From assembly GCF_021608265.1 (NCBI RefSeq), contig NZ_JAKIHP010000001.1, forward strand, positions 186,001-250,000: a DNA stretch of 64,000 bases, written 5' to 3'. The notes beneath the pieces are model-generated. The model had not been told where the DNA came from. It did no database searches and saw only the letters and a list, made by a program, of their open reading frames with translations. Positions 30,601 through 38,633 of this stretch are shown here, in pieces. A program made the position numbers and the translations under genes. Positions within the stretch are counted from its first letter, which is position 1, and every line of letters starts with the position of its first letter. The DNA is from Flavobacterium wongokense. GTDB taxonomy: Bacteria > Bacteroidota > Bacteroidia > Flavobacteriales > Flavobacteriaceae.

Positions 30601-32091
30601 AGCACCAACAGTTAAATTCCCTCCAACATATAAATCTCCCGAAGAGGTTCCCAAAGTAATATTACCATTAATGATAACATCTGAAACCACAGCCAAACCG
30701 GCATTTCCGCCACTGAAGTTTTGGTATAATGATGAACCAGCGTCAACCGTCAATGTTCCGTTGGCTTTATAAGTACCCGTTCCGCCATTGGCAAAATTCA
30801 AGGTTGTATTGTTACTCACCTGGACATTGTTTGGATAACCAGGTGTGGTTCCAATGGTTCCTGTAGTTGCTGTCCATTCGGCAGCTCTTCCCGGAGAACC
30901 TCCCGAATTGTATTTCAACAATGATGCAGAACCGTAAATTGGGTTTCCTGTTCCAGACCATCCGTATCCAGAATTCAACTGAAGCGTACCATTGGTGCCG
31001 ATAGTAATATTACCCGGATTGTTTATGTTGGCCGAAGTTTGGAACAAACCTGTAACCGTTCTGGCAAAACCTAAATCCAAAGGACAGCTGGTATTAACCG
31101 TAACGTTTACCGGACCACTTGAAGTAGGCCAATAGTTTCCATTATTTGCGGTATAACTTGTATTAAAAATCAGCGTTCCGGCTGAGCCATATACTAAATT
31201 GTTTGTTCCTGAAGTACTGGTAACCCATCCTCCTGAATTAAGCTGGAAAGAACCATTAATAGTAGTCGTTCCGTTATTGGTATAGGTAACAGCTGTTGCC
31301 AAAGTACCTCCTGAGTTCACCGTTGTGGTTGTATTTGCATTTCTGGTGCTGTAAGTTCCATTATCCATAGTGATGACAGCTCCTGAAACAATTACTGCAT
31401 TGTCTGCAGACGTTGGAACCACACCTCCAACCCAACTTGAGGTTGAAGACCAGTTTCCGGTTACTGCATTTGAGGTAATTGTAGTACCTGCAGTTCCCTG
31501 AACCGTAAAATCATCAATTCTAAAATTACCATTATTAGTTGAAGTTCCAGTCCATCTAAATCTTAAATTTGAAACACCAGCTGCTCCAGATGGAAGGCTG
31601 ATTCTAGTTCCTCCATTCACCAAAGCCCAGTTTGCATTATAAGTCACCTGAGTGTAAGTGACCGCATTCCAATTCGTTCCATCAGAACTCCATTCAAAAG
31701 GAATTGCGCCAGAAAAAGTAGCTGTTCCTCTAGCTCCCCATAAAACTGTGATTCCGGTATATCCTACAGTAGATAAGCTATTATTGTAAGTAAGGGTATG
31801 AGTCGAACCATTAGTTCCTGTAGCTGCGAAAAGCACATTTGCTCCTGCTGAAAAACCAGGGTAAGTCGACGATACAGAAGCTGTACTTCCGTTCCAACCG
31901 TTGGTTGTGTTTGAGCTTGTCCAACCTGTAGGCAATACGGCATTAGTTGTTCCAAAATTTTCTGTTAGCAATGTTGTCTGTCCAAAAGACAACGAACTAA
32001 CCAGCAAAAGTGCGAAAAGCACAAAACCCATAGCAACATTTTTGAAAGGATTACTATTGGAAACAATAGTAGGATGCGTAAAAATTTTCAT
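26014..32091 (-). CDS. Giant T9SS-secreted surface protein C (2025 aa)
   Basis: Third paralogue. A signal peptide (about 1-38, ending SLSFGQ) is followed by a jelly-roll-like domain (about 40-195: TENFGTTNAVLPTGW, then NNGNFRIDDFTVQG) of the kind that often binds carbohydrate. A beta-helix-like region starts GNWSSTSSWVGGVVPTSADN. Two Ig-like domains (VPSKYVVTAITPSSPTAG and DHLTFVGVPSTGNVG, about 1015-1225) come next, then a second jelly-roll-like domain ending GNFRIDDVIVKG. The shared C-terminal module (about 1479-2025) ends in the T9SS type A domain. No catalytic residues were identified. The two jelly-roll-like domains set it apart from A and B and hint at polysaccharide or matrix binding, which is inference. 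Confidence 0.9.
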   Translation of the reverse strand: MKIFTHPTIVSNSNPFKNVAMGFVLFALLLVSSLSFGQTTLLTENFGTTNAVLPTGWTSSNTTNGWNGSTASVSSTYPGFSAGANVLFAATGTNGSTHTLTYNNSLSTVGYTGITVLWGARGTATFSGAIPFEWSSDGTNWNAVTYTQVTYNANWALVNGGTRISLPSGAAGVSNLRFRWTGTSTNNGNFRIDDFTVQGTAGTTITSNAVTGNWSSTSSWVGGVVPTSADNAVIVSGAVITMDNGTYSTRNANTTTTVNSGGTLATAVTYTNNGTTTINGSFQLNSGGWVTSTSGTNNLVYGSAGTLIFNTSYTANNGNYWPTSSGPVNVTVNTSCPLDLGFARTVTGLFQTSANINNPGNITIGTNGTLQLNSGYGWSGTGNPIYGSASLLKYNSGGSPGRAAEWTATTGTIGTTPGYPNNVQVSNNTTLNFANGGTGTYKANGTLTVDAGSSLYQNFSGGNAGLAVVSDVIINGNITLGTSSGDLYVGGNLTVGASANFSTNGRAVFFNGAATQTITKTGAGTIAFDYLVVDKTAGSLVLSSSPATDITVNAASGNVLQLINTGGLDLNGRIITFNNSGGAIYVNGTRTINSTVAGGSLAFTNYKVVANNAGTGSLTLAANVTVNLNTNGNLDFGKSGAVYITTLNGTLSINSTTSCFVNTNPPIYGAAALLKYNSGGTYGRGLEWSTVSGAGYPNDVQVTNSTTLNYPNTAGAAFSTALALVRDLTIDTGSALYMDYGNGNNKSGALTVGRNIVLSGSLSLGDAVGGDLNVAGNWTLSGGTFIPNLRSVRFNGASAQAITGATTFDYLTLNNSTGLTLNNSVIVNQTLAFTSGKITLGTNNLNIGSAGNITGASTTNYVVAAGTGQLKRTVGGTATLFAVGNTAYNPITFTNSGTSDVYGVRVANTAPAGANNTKTVTRQWITTEAVAGGSTLTVVAQYNTGETGAGFAAATDYFIGHYNGTAYSQQAASTVAGANPFTVTTNTTLSPADLTTGTQYFAIGKDNGLLSVPSKYVVTAITPSSPTAGSGFSATVTVQDNYGSNTTLSASSSFSLTTNGNAGAISGTTTGTINSGSSSVVVSGIILANAGTGVTITATNTSGVAVATAGTSATFTVLAAADHLTFVGVPSTGNVGVNLASFTVEARRPDNSVDNTYTGNVTIAKASGTGVLSGTLTVAAVAGVATFSAAQFDTASTFTITANSGSFTTITSGNIVITLAPTVIAQFDFTTSPYINYTAKNANVGVTDFAISAGTLSTLVTTGSEFPNEPYVAGSGGYTTTTQTGAKNFNFTITANTGYVIEVTSMQFNALATAAGPSAFSYDIAGGSALYTVNAPDGTLVSVNQNTTGLTNLSTIPVLIQGWLNGSRSSSGAGNFRIDDVIVKGYVTCKTPATFTVGGGGAYCPGGTGVSVTLSGSETNVNYQLKVDGNNVGSAVPGTGSALNFGVQTTTGTYTVVATNTNGSCNVSQTMTGNAVLALPTTTSTDGGATWSNGTPTNLKAVIFNGGTGTISSDIVGCTLRLTNNATVTVASATDITLTGAITVDSGSTFTLNNNANLLQSGTTNSNTGNIIVKRNSSALKRLDYTLWSSPVTGQGVYSFSPFTFANRFYVYRTNTNVYNNADLGFNITGLNSDGVNGTDGNNVQFAQAKGYLIRMPWDHPTAATIWNGQFTGVPNNGDINFTMTNGGAGQRFNLVGNPYPSPISMTQFVSDNSTNITGTLYFWRETNGTTVNNAYCSWAGGTFVSNSEAQVFNPNGIIRTGQGFIVEASGAATALSFKNGQRSSDNSNQFFKSGNANVANDVEETNRFWLNLTNASGAFSQMAAGYMTNATNEVDLYDGKNINTGSVLLNSILDNTDYTIQGKALPFNTSDVIPLSFKVTDAGEYTIAIDHVDGLFSGSQAIILKDNLMDTEHDLKTGSYTFTADAGTSSNRFEVIYQTQLGTNNPTFTANNVIVYNQNNDFVINSGNAIMKSVKVFDIRGRLLQEKNNINASQTSISSGLSNGVHLIQITSEDGITVTKKVIR

Positions 32092-32586
32092 AAATCAATG
32101 GTATTAATAATGTTTTTAAAAATATGTTTGGCTTGTATTGGTTTAAATTAATCGCAAAAAAAAGAACTTAAAACTAATTTTAAGTCCCCGCTTTTGTGTC
32201 GATTTTGGGGTGATAAATCTACAATAAAATTCGACAAATTAACATTAATTTACGATTAAATCGATGAAAAGAAATTTGTTATAGGAAAAGACAGCGGAAA
32301 ACCAATTCATTTGTAAATAATAGTAATATTTCTCCGCTTATTTTTTTGCTCTAAATCAAATTTTAAAGTTGGAAACAGCCTGTTTTAGCGGTTAATACAT
32401 TCACAATAAATCATTTGTGCCCAACTAAAAAAAAAAAAATGGCAAATCCCCACCCGTCATCCCTTGAAAAACAGGACTTCCATACTCTTAAGAAAATCTT
32501 AAGTATTATCTTATTAAATATGGCATTGTGTTTGGTTCGGCAGAATCATGGAATAGTCCATGCAAAACCATCTAAATTTTTAAATT
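32092..32586. other. AT-rich intergenic region between divergent genes
   Basis: About 495 bp with the 5' regions of giant gene C (-) and of the uncharacterised gene at 32587 (+). Two perfect small palindromes are visible: ACTTAAAA/TTTTAAGT at 32166-32185 and CTTAAGA/TCTTAAG at 32487-32503, 84 bp before the plus-strand gene. A 12-A run lies at 32428-32439. No full promoter consensus was found. A 53-codon frame (32439-32600) is not supported as a gene. Confidence 0.5.
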
Positions 32587-33315
32587 ATGAAAACAAATGA
32601 AACCGGCCACTACAAAAATGTAGTCAGCCTAAACGCCCTCAAAGTATTCGCCGAAGGATTGGGAAACGGATACGCTCCACAAAAGGAAATCCTGCAGCTG
32701 CCTAATGTGGTCTCCCTGCTGGCAGAAGCAAACCTGCTGCATAATGCCGTAAAGGATCAATGCAATACCGTGTCCCTAAGTGTAGACCACCGCCAATTGG
32801 TTTTCAAGGATGTAAAACCGCTAAGTACCAGGATAATCAACACGATGCAGTCCACAGAGGTAGATCCGAAAACAGTCGATGATGCAAAGTATTTTAATGC
32901 TAAAATCCAGGGCGCACGCATCAACAGGAAACCCAACGGAAAAGAAGGTGAGGAATTAAACGGTACCAATTCCGTATCAAGGCAGAGTTATGACAGCATC
33001 TATGAAAACTTCAGGAGCCTAAACAACCTGCTGATACAGGACGGCAATTACAACCCTGCCGAAACCGAAGTCAATACTGCCGGGTTGACACTGAAGCAAA
33101 ACGAGATGCTGGCAGCCAATCAGGAGATACTCGTACAAACCAATGACCTCGCTTCCAAGCGTATCCAAAGGAACAATAGGTTCTACGTGGGCGATGCCTG
33201 CCTGGTAGCCGTCGGAAAGGGAATCAAAACATACATCCGTGGCAAATACGGCATCCACTCCCCAGAGTTCGCCCAGGTAAGTACTATTAACTTTAAAATT
33301 TATAAAATAAGATAA
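32587..33315 (+). CDS. Uncharacterised Bacteroidota protein
   Basis: A 242-residue soluble, mostly helical protein with no signal peptide and no membrane segment. It starts MKTNETGHYKNVVSLNALKVFAEGLG and contains SVSRQSYDSIYENFRSLNNLL, a helical C-terminal half and an end with YIRGKYGIHSPEFAQVSTINFK. I recognise the general pattern (N-terminal K-N-V-x-SLNxL, central RQSYD, C-terminal SPEFxQV) from unnamed proteins in Bacteroidota genomes, but no function is known to me. It is monocistronic, has a strong terminator 22 bp after the stop, and lies next to a 21-bp repeat array. GC content is higher than in the AT-rich flanks. Confidence 0.75.
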   Translation: MKTNETGHYKNVVSLNALKVFAEGLGNGYAPQKEILQLPNVVSLLAEANLLHNAVKDQCNTVSLSVDHRQLVFKDVKPLSTRIINTMQSTEVDPKTVDDAKYFNAKIQGARINRKPNGKEGEELNGTNSVSRQSYDSIYENFRSLNNLLIQDGNYNPAETEVNTAGLTLKQNEMLAANQEILVQTNDLASKRIQRNNRFYVGDACLVAVGKGIKTYIRGKYGIHSPEFAQVSTINFKIYKIR

Positions 33316-33335
33316 ATGGGAAACAATACTTGCTA

Positions 33336-33363
33336 AGACCGCCTCAAAGGCGGTTCTTTTTTT
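33336..33363 (+). terminator. Terminator of the uncharacterised gene
   Basis: Stem ACCGCC/GGCGGT with loop TCAAA, followed by a T-rich tract with seven consecutive T. Confidence 0.85.
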
Positions 33364-33455
33364 GCCCATTCCCAAGTAGAGGCAATTCTCATTCTAATTG
33401 CAGGTTTCCGTTACATTATCCTCCCATCCCCTTTTAAAAATGCCCCTGTCAACCG

Positions 33456-33686
33456 CAATCTTACGATAGTTAGTTTCAATATAGTTAGGGTCAACTATAA
33501 AACGTTGGGCAGCCATTTCAATACTGCCAACGGCAATTTTAGTAGTGCGGGTTACATTTATAGTGTTGAATCCCGCCAATTCAATGTAGCCGACGGCAGT
33601 TTCAATGTTGCGCACGGTAGTTTCAATTTTGCTCACGGCTGTTTCAATGTCGCAGACGTCGATTGCAATGCTGCAGGCTGTAGTTA
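33456..33686. repeat. Eleven-unit 21-bp tandem repeat array
   Basis: Units of exactly 21 bp run from 33456 to 33686. Most begin CAAT and end in a T-rich AGTTT-like tail, with GC-rich words such as GCCGACGGC or GCGCACGGT in the middle. Units at the left end and in the middle are more decayed. Because 21 is a multiple of 3, both strands stay open: plus reads heptads like FNVADGS, minus reads heptads like IETAVGY. Neither frame has an ATG start, so coding is unproven. The 533-bp gap 33316-33848 holds only this array and two terminators. Confidence 0.85.
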
Positions 33687-33795
33687 CAATAATTCCACTT
33701 ACGCCATTCCGAATAATTCCAAAGCTGTCAGAATTACATCATGCCCAGTTAGAAACCGGCACGTGCAAATCAAACCACAAATCGAAAATTACCAA

Positions 33796-33829
33796 CAAAT
33801 AAAAAGCCCTTTCAACTATGAAAGGGCTT
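33796..33829 (-). terminator. Terminator after the DUF3467 gene
   Basis: On the minus strand AAGCCCTTTCA is paired with TGAAAGGGCTT around a short loop, followed by TTTTTATT. Confidence 0.8.
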
Positions 33830-33848
33830 CTTAAAATTCGAATAATGC

Positions 33849-34163
33849 TTATGCCTGTCCGGCTGTACCAAAATTCAAAGGAATTTGTGGCTGTTCGGTA
33901 TCCTTGATTTCTCCATTGACCTGTTCAAACCTGTGGATGTTTTCGCCTAATGCCTTTAGGAATCTTTTGGCATGTTGTGGTGTCAACACGATTCTCGCTT
34001 TTACTTTTGCCTTGGGAACACCGGGCATGATCGTTACAAAATCCATCACAAACTCTGAAGCAGAGTGATTGATTATTGCTAAATTTGAATAAATTCCTTC
34101 TGCTGTTTTTTCATCAAGTTCGATGTTGATCTGACCTTGCTGTTGTTGATTGTTATCGCTCAT
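33849..34163 (-). CDS. DUF3467 family protein
   Basis: A 104-residue soluble protein of the DUF3467 family, recognised from the sequence INIELDEKTAEGIYSNLAIINHS, then EFVMDFVTIMPGVPKAKVKARIVLTPQHAKRFLKAL. The N-terminus is a glutamine- and asparagine-rich tail, and the C-terminus is flexible. Its function is unknown. It lies 91 bp downstream of rpoC, beyond a terminator, on the same strand. Position beside rpoBC is common for this family in Bacteroidota, so read-through expression with RNA polymerase is possible. Confidence 0.9.
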   Translation of the reverse strand: MSDNNQQQQGQINIELDEKTAEGIYSNLAIINHSASEFVMDFVTIMPGVPKAKVKARIVLTPQHAKRFLKALGENIHRFEQVNGEIKDTEQPQIPLNFGTAGQA

Positions 34164-34190
34164 TTGATATTAGATTTTGATATTGGAATT

Positions 34191-34230
34191 AAAAAGCCAC
34201 TAATTTAGAAATTAAAATAGTGGCTTTTAG
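34191..34230 (-). terminator. Terminator of the rpoBC operon
   Basis: On the minus strand AAAAGCCACTA pairs with TAGTGGCTTTT around an AT-rich loop that itself can pair (AATTTC/GAAATT-like), with a short T tract after it. Confidence 0.75.
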
Positions 34231-34254
34231 TTAATTTAACTTTTAATCCTGCGA

Positions 34255-37200
34255 CTAGTAGATATACTCTTCTTTGCTCGCCATGATTTCGTTGTAGTCT
34301 TCTTTCGAGCCAACAATTGTATGATCGTAATCTCTCATACCTGTTCCGGCCGGAATTCTGTGTCCAACGATAACATTTTCCTTAAGTCCTTCCAATGTAT
34401 CCACTTTACCAGCAACCGCTGCTTCGTTCAATACTTTTGTAGTTTCCTGGAACGATGCCGCAGAGATAAATGATTTCGTTTGTAACGAAGCTCTTGTGAT
34501 ACCTTGTAATACAGGAGTTGCAGTAGCTGTAACTACATCACGTGCTACAACCTGGTTTTTATCATTACGTTTCAATAATGAATTCTCATCACGCAATTCA
34601 CGTGGAGAAACAATCTGACCTGGTTTTAACACTTCTGAATCACCTGCATCTTCAACCACTTTCATTCCGTACAATTTATCGTTTTCTTCCAAGAAATCAG
34701 AAGTGTGGATTAATTGCTCTTCTAGGAATAAAGTATCTCCCGGATCTTCAACCTGAACTTTACGCATCATCTGACGGATTACAACTTCAAAGTGTTTGTC
34801 GTTGATTTTTACTCCTTGCAGACGATAAACTTCCTGGATCTCATTAACCAAATACTGCTGAACAGCGGATGGTCCTTGGATTCTTAAGATATCTTCCGGT
34901 GTAATGGCTCCATCTGATAAAGGCATACCTGCTTTCACGAAGTCATTTTCCTGTACAAGAATCTGGCTTGATAATTTCACTAGGTATTTCTTGATTTCAC
35001 CAAATTTAGATTCGATTACAATCTCACGGTTACCTCTTTTGATTTTACCAAAAGAAACTACACCATCAATCTCAGATACAACCGCTGGATTCGAAGGATT
35101 ACGAGCCTCTAGCAACTCGGTAATTCTTGGAAGACCTCCGGTGATATCTCCAGCTTTTGAAGAACGACGAGGGATTTTAACCAAGACTTTACCAGCTTTG
35201 ATTTTCTCACCATCTTCAACCATAAGGTGTGCCCCAACAGGTAAGTTGTACGAACGGATTAATTCTCCGTCTTTACCATAGATATGTAATGTTGGAATCA
35301 ATTTTTTGTTTCTTCCTTCCGAAATTACTTTTTCCTGGAAACCGGTTTGCTCATCGATTTCAACCTGGAACGATTGTCCCTGCTCTAAATCTTCGTAGCC
35401 AATTTTTCCGGTAAACTCAGAAACGATAACTCCGTTATATGGATCCCATTTACAGATAACCGCTCCTTTTTCAACAGTATCTCCATCTTTTACATTGATA
35501 GAAGAACCGTAAGGAATGTTGTGTGTGCTTAATAGGATTCCGGTTTTAGCGTCAATTAATTTCAATTCTGTTGAACGTGAAACCACGATATCCACTTTTT
35601 CTCCATCTGCATCTTCTCCAACAACAGTTTTCAAATCTTCAATTTCTAGTCTTCCTCCGAATCTTGCAATGATTGCAGATTCTTCAGAAACTCCTCCTGC
35701 AACTCCTCCAACGTGGAAGGTACGAAGTGTCAACTGTGTTCCCGGCTCACCAATTGATTGGGCAGCGATAACTCCGACTGCTTCACCTTTTTGGGTCATT
35801 TTACCGGTTGCCAGGTTTCTTCCGTAACATTTAGCACAGATACCTTTCTTAGCCTCACAAGTCAATGGAGAACGAACATCGATTCTTTCCAATGGAGATT
35901 CTTCAATAGCCTTAACAATAGCTTCGGTAATCTGCTCACCAGAGTTAACCAGAATTTCGTTAGTCAATGGGTTGATTACATCCTGCAACGCAACACGTCC
36001 AAGGATTCTCTCTCCTAATGTTTCAACGATTTCCTCGTTTTTCTTCAAGGCAGAAACTTCAATTCCTCTTAAAGTACCACAATCTACAGAGTTAACGATA
36101 ACGTCTTGAGAAACGTCATGTAAACGACGGGTTAAGTAACCAGCATCCGCAGTTTTCAAAGCGGTATCTGCTAATCCTTTACGCGCACCGTGCGTAGAGA
36201 TAAAGTATTCTAAGATCGAAAGACCTTCCTTAAAGTTAGAAAGAATTGGGTTTTCAATAATTTCACCACCTCCAGCAGTCGATTTTTTAGGCTTAGCCAT
36301 CAAACCACGCATACCGGTTAACTGACGGATCTGTTCTTTAGAACCCCTCGCTCCAGAGTCAAGCATCATATATACCGAGTTGAAACCTTGTTGGTCTTCA
36401 CGGATATTTTTCATAGCTAACTCCGTCAACTGCGCGTTTGCAGATGTCCAGATATCAATAACCTGGTTGTAACGCTCGTTGTTCGTGATAAGACCCATGT
36501 TATAGTTCATCGAGATTCCGTCAACCTGCTCTCTTGCATCAGCAATCAATTTCTCTTTTTGTTCCGGAATTCTAATATCTCCTAATGAGAATGACAATCC
36601 ACCTTTGAAAGCGAATTTGTATCCCATATCCTTCATTTCATCAAGGAAAGCTGCCGTTGTAGGAACGTCTGTTACTGCAAGGATTTTTCCGATGATGTCA
36701 CGTAAAGATTTTTTAGTCAATACTTCGTTGATATATCCTGCTGCAGCTGGTACTACTTCGTTGAATAATACTCTACCTGCAGTAGTCTGTATAATTTTGT
36801 ATACTAATTCTCCTTCTTCATTAAAATCTTTAGCTCTGATTTTCACTCGAGCATTCAATTCAACTCTTCCTTCGTTCAAAGCGATATTACACTCTTCAGC
36901 AGAATAGAAAGTTAAACCTTCACCTAAGATTTTGTGTTCAGGAACTGACAATCTTTCTTTGGTCATATAATATAGACCCAATACCATGTCCTGAGATGGA
37001 ACCGTAATTGGCGCACCATTCGCAGGGTTCAGGATATTGTGCGAAGCCAACATCAATAACTGACACTCAAGGATAGCCTCTGGCCCAAGTGGCAGGTGTA
37101 CCGCCATCTGGTCACCATCAAAATCCGCGTTAAACGCCGTACACACTAATGGGTGTAACTGGATAGCTTTTCCTTCAATCAATTTTGGCTGGAATGCCTG

Positions 37201-38559
37201 GATTCCTAATCGGTGCAAAGTAGGAGCACGGTTTAGCAATACCGGGTGACCTTTGATTACATTTTCAAGGATATCCCAAACTACAGGCTCTTTTTTGTCG
37301 ATTATTTTCTTGGCCGACTTAACTGTCTTAACAATTCCTCTTTCGATTAACTTACGAATAACGAATGGTTTGTATAGTTCAGCAGCCATATCTTTTGGAA
37401 GACCACATTCGAACAATTTCATTTCCGGCCCAACGACAATTACCGAACGGGCAGAATAATCCACACGTTTTCCTAATAAGTTTTGACGGAAACGACCTTG
37501 CTTACCTTTCAATGAATCAGAAAGCGATTTCAACGGTCTGTTTGATTCTGTTTTAACCGCAGAAGCTTTTCTTGTATTATCGAATAGCGAGTCAACAGAT
37601 TCCTGCAACATACGTTTTTCGTTTCTTAAGATCACTTCAGGAGCTTTAATCTCCATCAATCTTTTCAAACGATTGTTACGGATGATTACCCTTCTGTACA
37701 AATCATTCAAATCTGATGTAGCGAAACGACCACCATCAAGCGGCACCAACGGACGCAATTCTGGCGGGATAACAGGTACAACCTTCATGATCATCCATTC
37801 CGGACGGTTTTCACGGTTTTTGTTGGAATCACGGAATGATTCCACAACCTGTAATCTTTTTAACGCTTCGGTTTTTCTTTGTTTAGAAGTTTCATTATTC
37901 GCAGCGTGACGCAATTCGTATGACAAAGCATTCAAATCGGTTCTTGCCAATAAGTCCATGATACATTCAGCACCCATTTTGGCAACAAATTTATTTGGAT
38001 CAAAATCATCCAAATATTGGTTTTCCTGTGGCAATGAATCTAAAATGTTCAAGTATTCTTCTTCCGTAAGGAAATCTAATCTCTGCAACGGCTCGCCTTC
38101 TGCGTTAACCGCAATACCAGCCTGGATTACTACATATCTTTCATAGTAGATAATCATATCTAATTTCTTAGATGGCAATCCAAGGATGTATCCGATTTTG
38201 TTTGGCAAAGAACGGAAGTACCATATATGAGCAATTGGCACAACAAGGTTGATGTGTCCTACTCTATCACGACGTACTTTTTTCTCCGTAACTTCAACCC
38301 CACAACGGTCACAAACGATTCCTTTGTAACGGATTCTTTTATATTTTCCACAAGCACATTCAAAATCTTTTACCGGACCGAAGATTCGTTCGCAGAAAAG
38401 ACCATCACGCTCAGGCTTGTGCGTTCTATAATTGATCGTTTCCGGTTTCAACACCTCTCCTCTTGACTCTGCCAAGATTGATTCTGGTGAAGCTAAACCA
38501 ATTGAAATTCTGTCAAATCTTTTGATAGTATTTTTAGTATCTTTATTTCTATTCATCAT
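34255..38559 (-). CDS. rpoC: DNA-directed RNA polymerase subunit beta'
   Basis: Largest subunit of RNA polymerase, 1434 residues, the usual Bacteroidota length. It starts [28 protein letters not shown]. The N-terminal zinc ribbon is [19 protein letters not shown] (about 69-88). The catalytic motif NADFDGDQM lies at about 475-483 and holds the three Mg-binding aspartates. The trigger-loop region is near the stretch [22 protein letters not shown], and the second zinc site is near [13 protein letters not shown]. It lies 74 bp after rpoB in one operon. Nothing is truncated. Confidence 0.99.
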   Translation of the reverse strand: MMNRNKDTKNTIKRFDRISIGLASPESILAESRGEVLKPETINYRTHKPERDGLFCERIFGPVKDFECACGKYKRIRYKGIVCDRCGVEVTEKKVRRDRVGHINLVVPIAHIWYFRSLPNKIGYILGLPSKKLDMIIYYERYVVIQAGIAVNAEGEPLQRLDFLTEEEYLNILDSLPQENQYLDDFDPNKFVAKMGAECIMDLLARTDLNALSYELRHAANNETSKQRKTEALKRLQVVESFRDSNKNRENRPEWMIMKVVPVIPPELRPLVPLDGGRFATSDLNDLYRRVIIRNNRLKRLMEIKAPEVILRNEKRMLQESVDSLFDNTRKASAVKTESNRPLKSLSDSLKGKQGRFRQNLLGKRVDYSARSVIVVGPEMKLFECGLPKDMAAELYKPFVIRKLIERGIVKTVKSAKKIIDKKEPVVWDILENVIKGHPVLLNRAPTLHRLGIQAFQPKLIEGKAIQLHPLVCTAFNADFDGDQMAVHLPLGPEAILECQLLMLASHNILNPANGAPITVPSQDMVLGLYYMTKERLSVPEHKILGEGLTFYSAEECNIALNEGRVELNARVKIRAKDFNEEGELVYKIIQTTAGRVLFNEVVPAAAGYINEVLTKKSLRDIIGKILAVTDVPTTAAFLDEMKDMGYKFAFKGGLSFSLGDIRIPEQKEKLIADAREQVDGISMNYNMGLITNNERYNQVIDIWTSANAQLTELAMKNIREDQQGFNSVYMMLDSGARGSKEQIRQLTGMRGLMAKPKKSTAGGGEIIENPILSNFKEGLSILEYFISTHGARKGLADTALKTADAGYLTRRLHDVSQDVIVNSVDCGTLRGIEVSALKKNEEIVETLGERILGRVALQDVINPLTNEILVNSGEQITEAIVKAIEESPLERIDVRSPLTCEAKKGICAKCYGRNLATGKMTQKGEAVGVIAAQSIGEPGTQLTLRTFHVGGVAGGVSEESAIIARFGGRLEIEDLKTVVGEDADGEKVDIVVSRSTELKLIDAKTGILLSTHNIPYGSSINVKDGDTVEKGAVICKWDPYNGVIVSEFTGKIGYEDLEQGQSFQVEIDEQTGFQEKVISEGRNKKLIPTLHIYGKDGELIRSYNLPVGAHLMVEDGEKIKAGKVLVKIPRRSSKAGDITGGLPRITELLEARNPSNPAVVSEIDGVVSFGKIKRGNREIVIESKFGEIKKYLVKLSSQILVQENDFVKAGMPLSDGAITPEDILRIQGPSAVQQYLVNEIQEVYRLQGVKINDKHFEVVIRQMMRKVQVEDPGDTLFLEEQLIHTSDFLEENDKLYGMKVVEDAGDSEVLKPGQIVSPRELRDENSLLKRNDKNQVVARDVVTATATPVLQGITRASLQTKSFISAASFQETTKVLNEAAVAGKVDTLEGLKENVIVGHRIPAGTGMRDYDHTIVGSKEDYNEIMASKEEYIY

Positions 38560-38633
38560 AGTCGTAAACTTTTAAAGTTTTAAGTTTCAGTCCGAAGCAC
38601 CCAATTACGGGCACTTCTTCCCGATTACTATAT

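Noticed and set aside
32415..32600. A 53-61 codon plus-strand frame before the 32587 gene
   Set aside because: It begins at TTG or after a poly-A run, overlaps the next gene start and encodes no recognisable pattern.
33394..33834. Protein-coding genes in the 21-bp array on either strand
   Set aside because: Neither frame has an ATG start and both are equally open because of the period, so they are listed only as a repeat.
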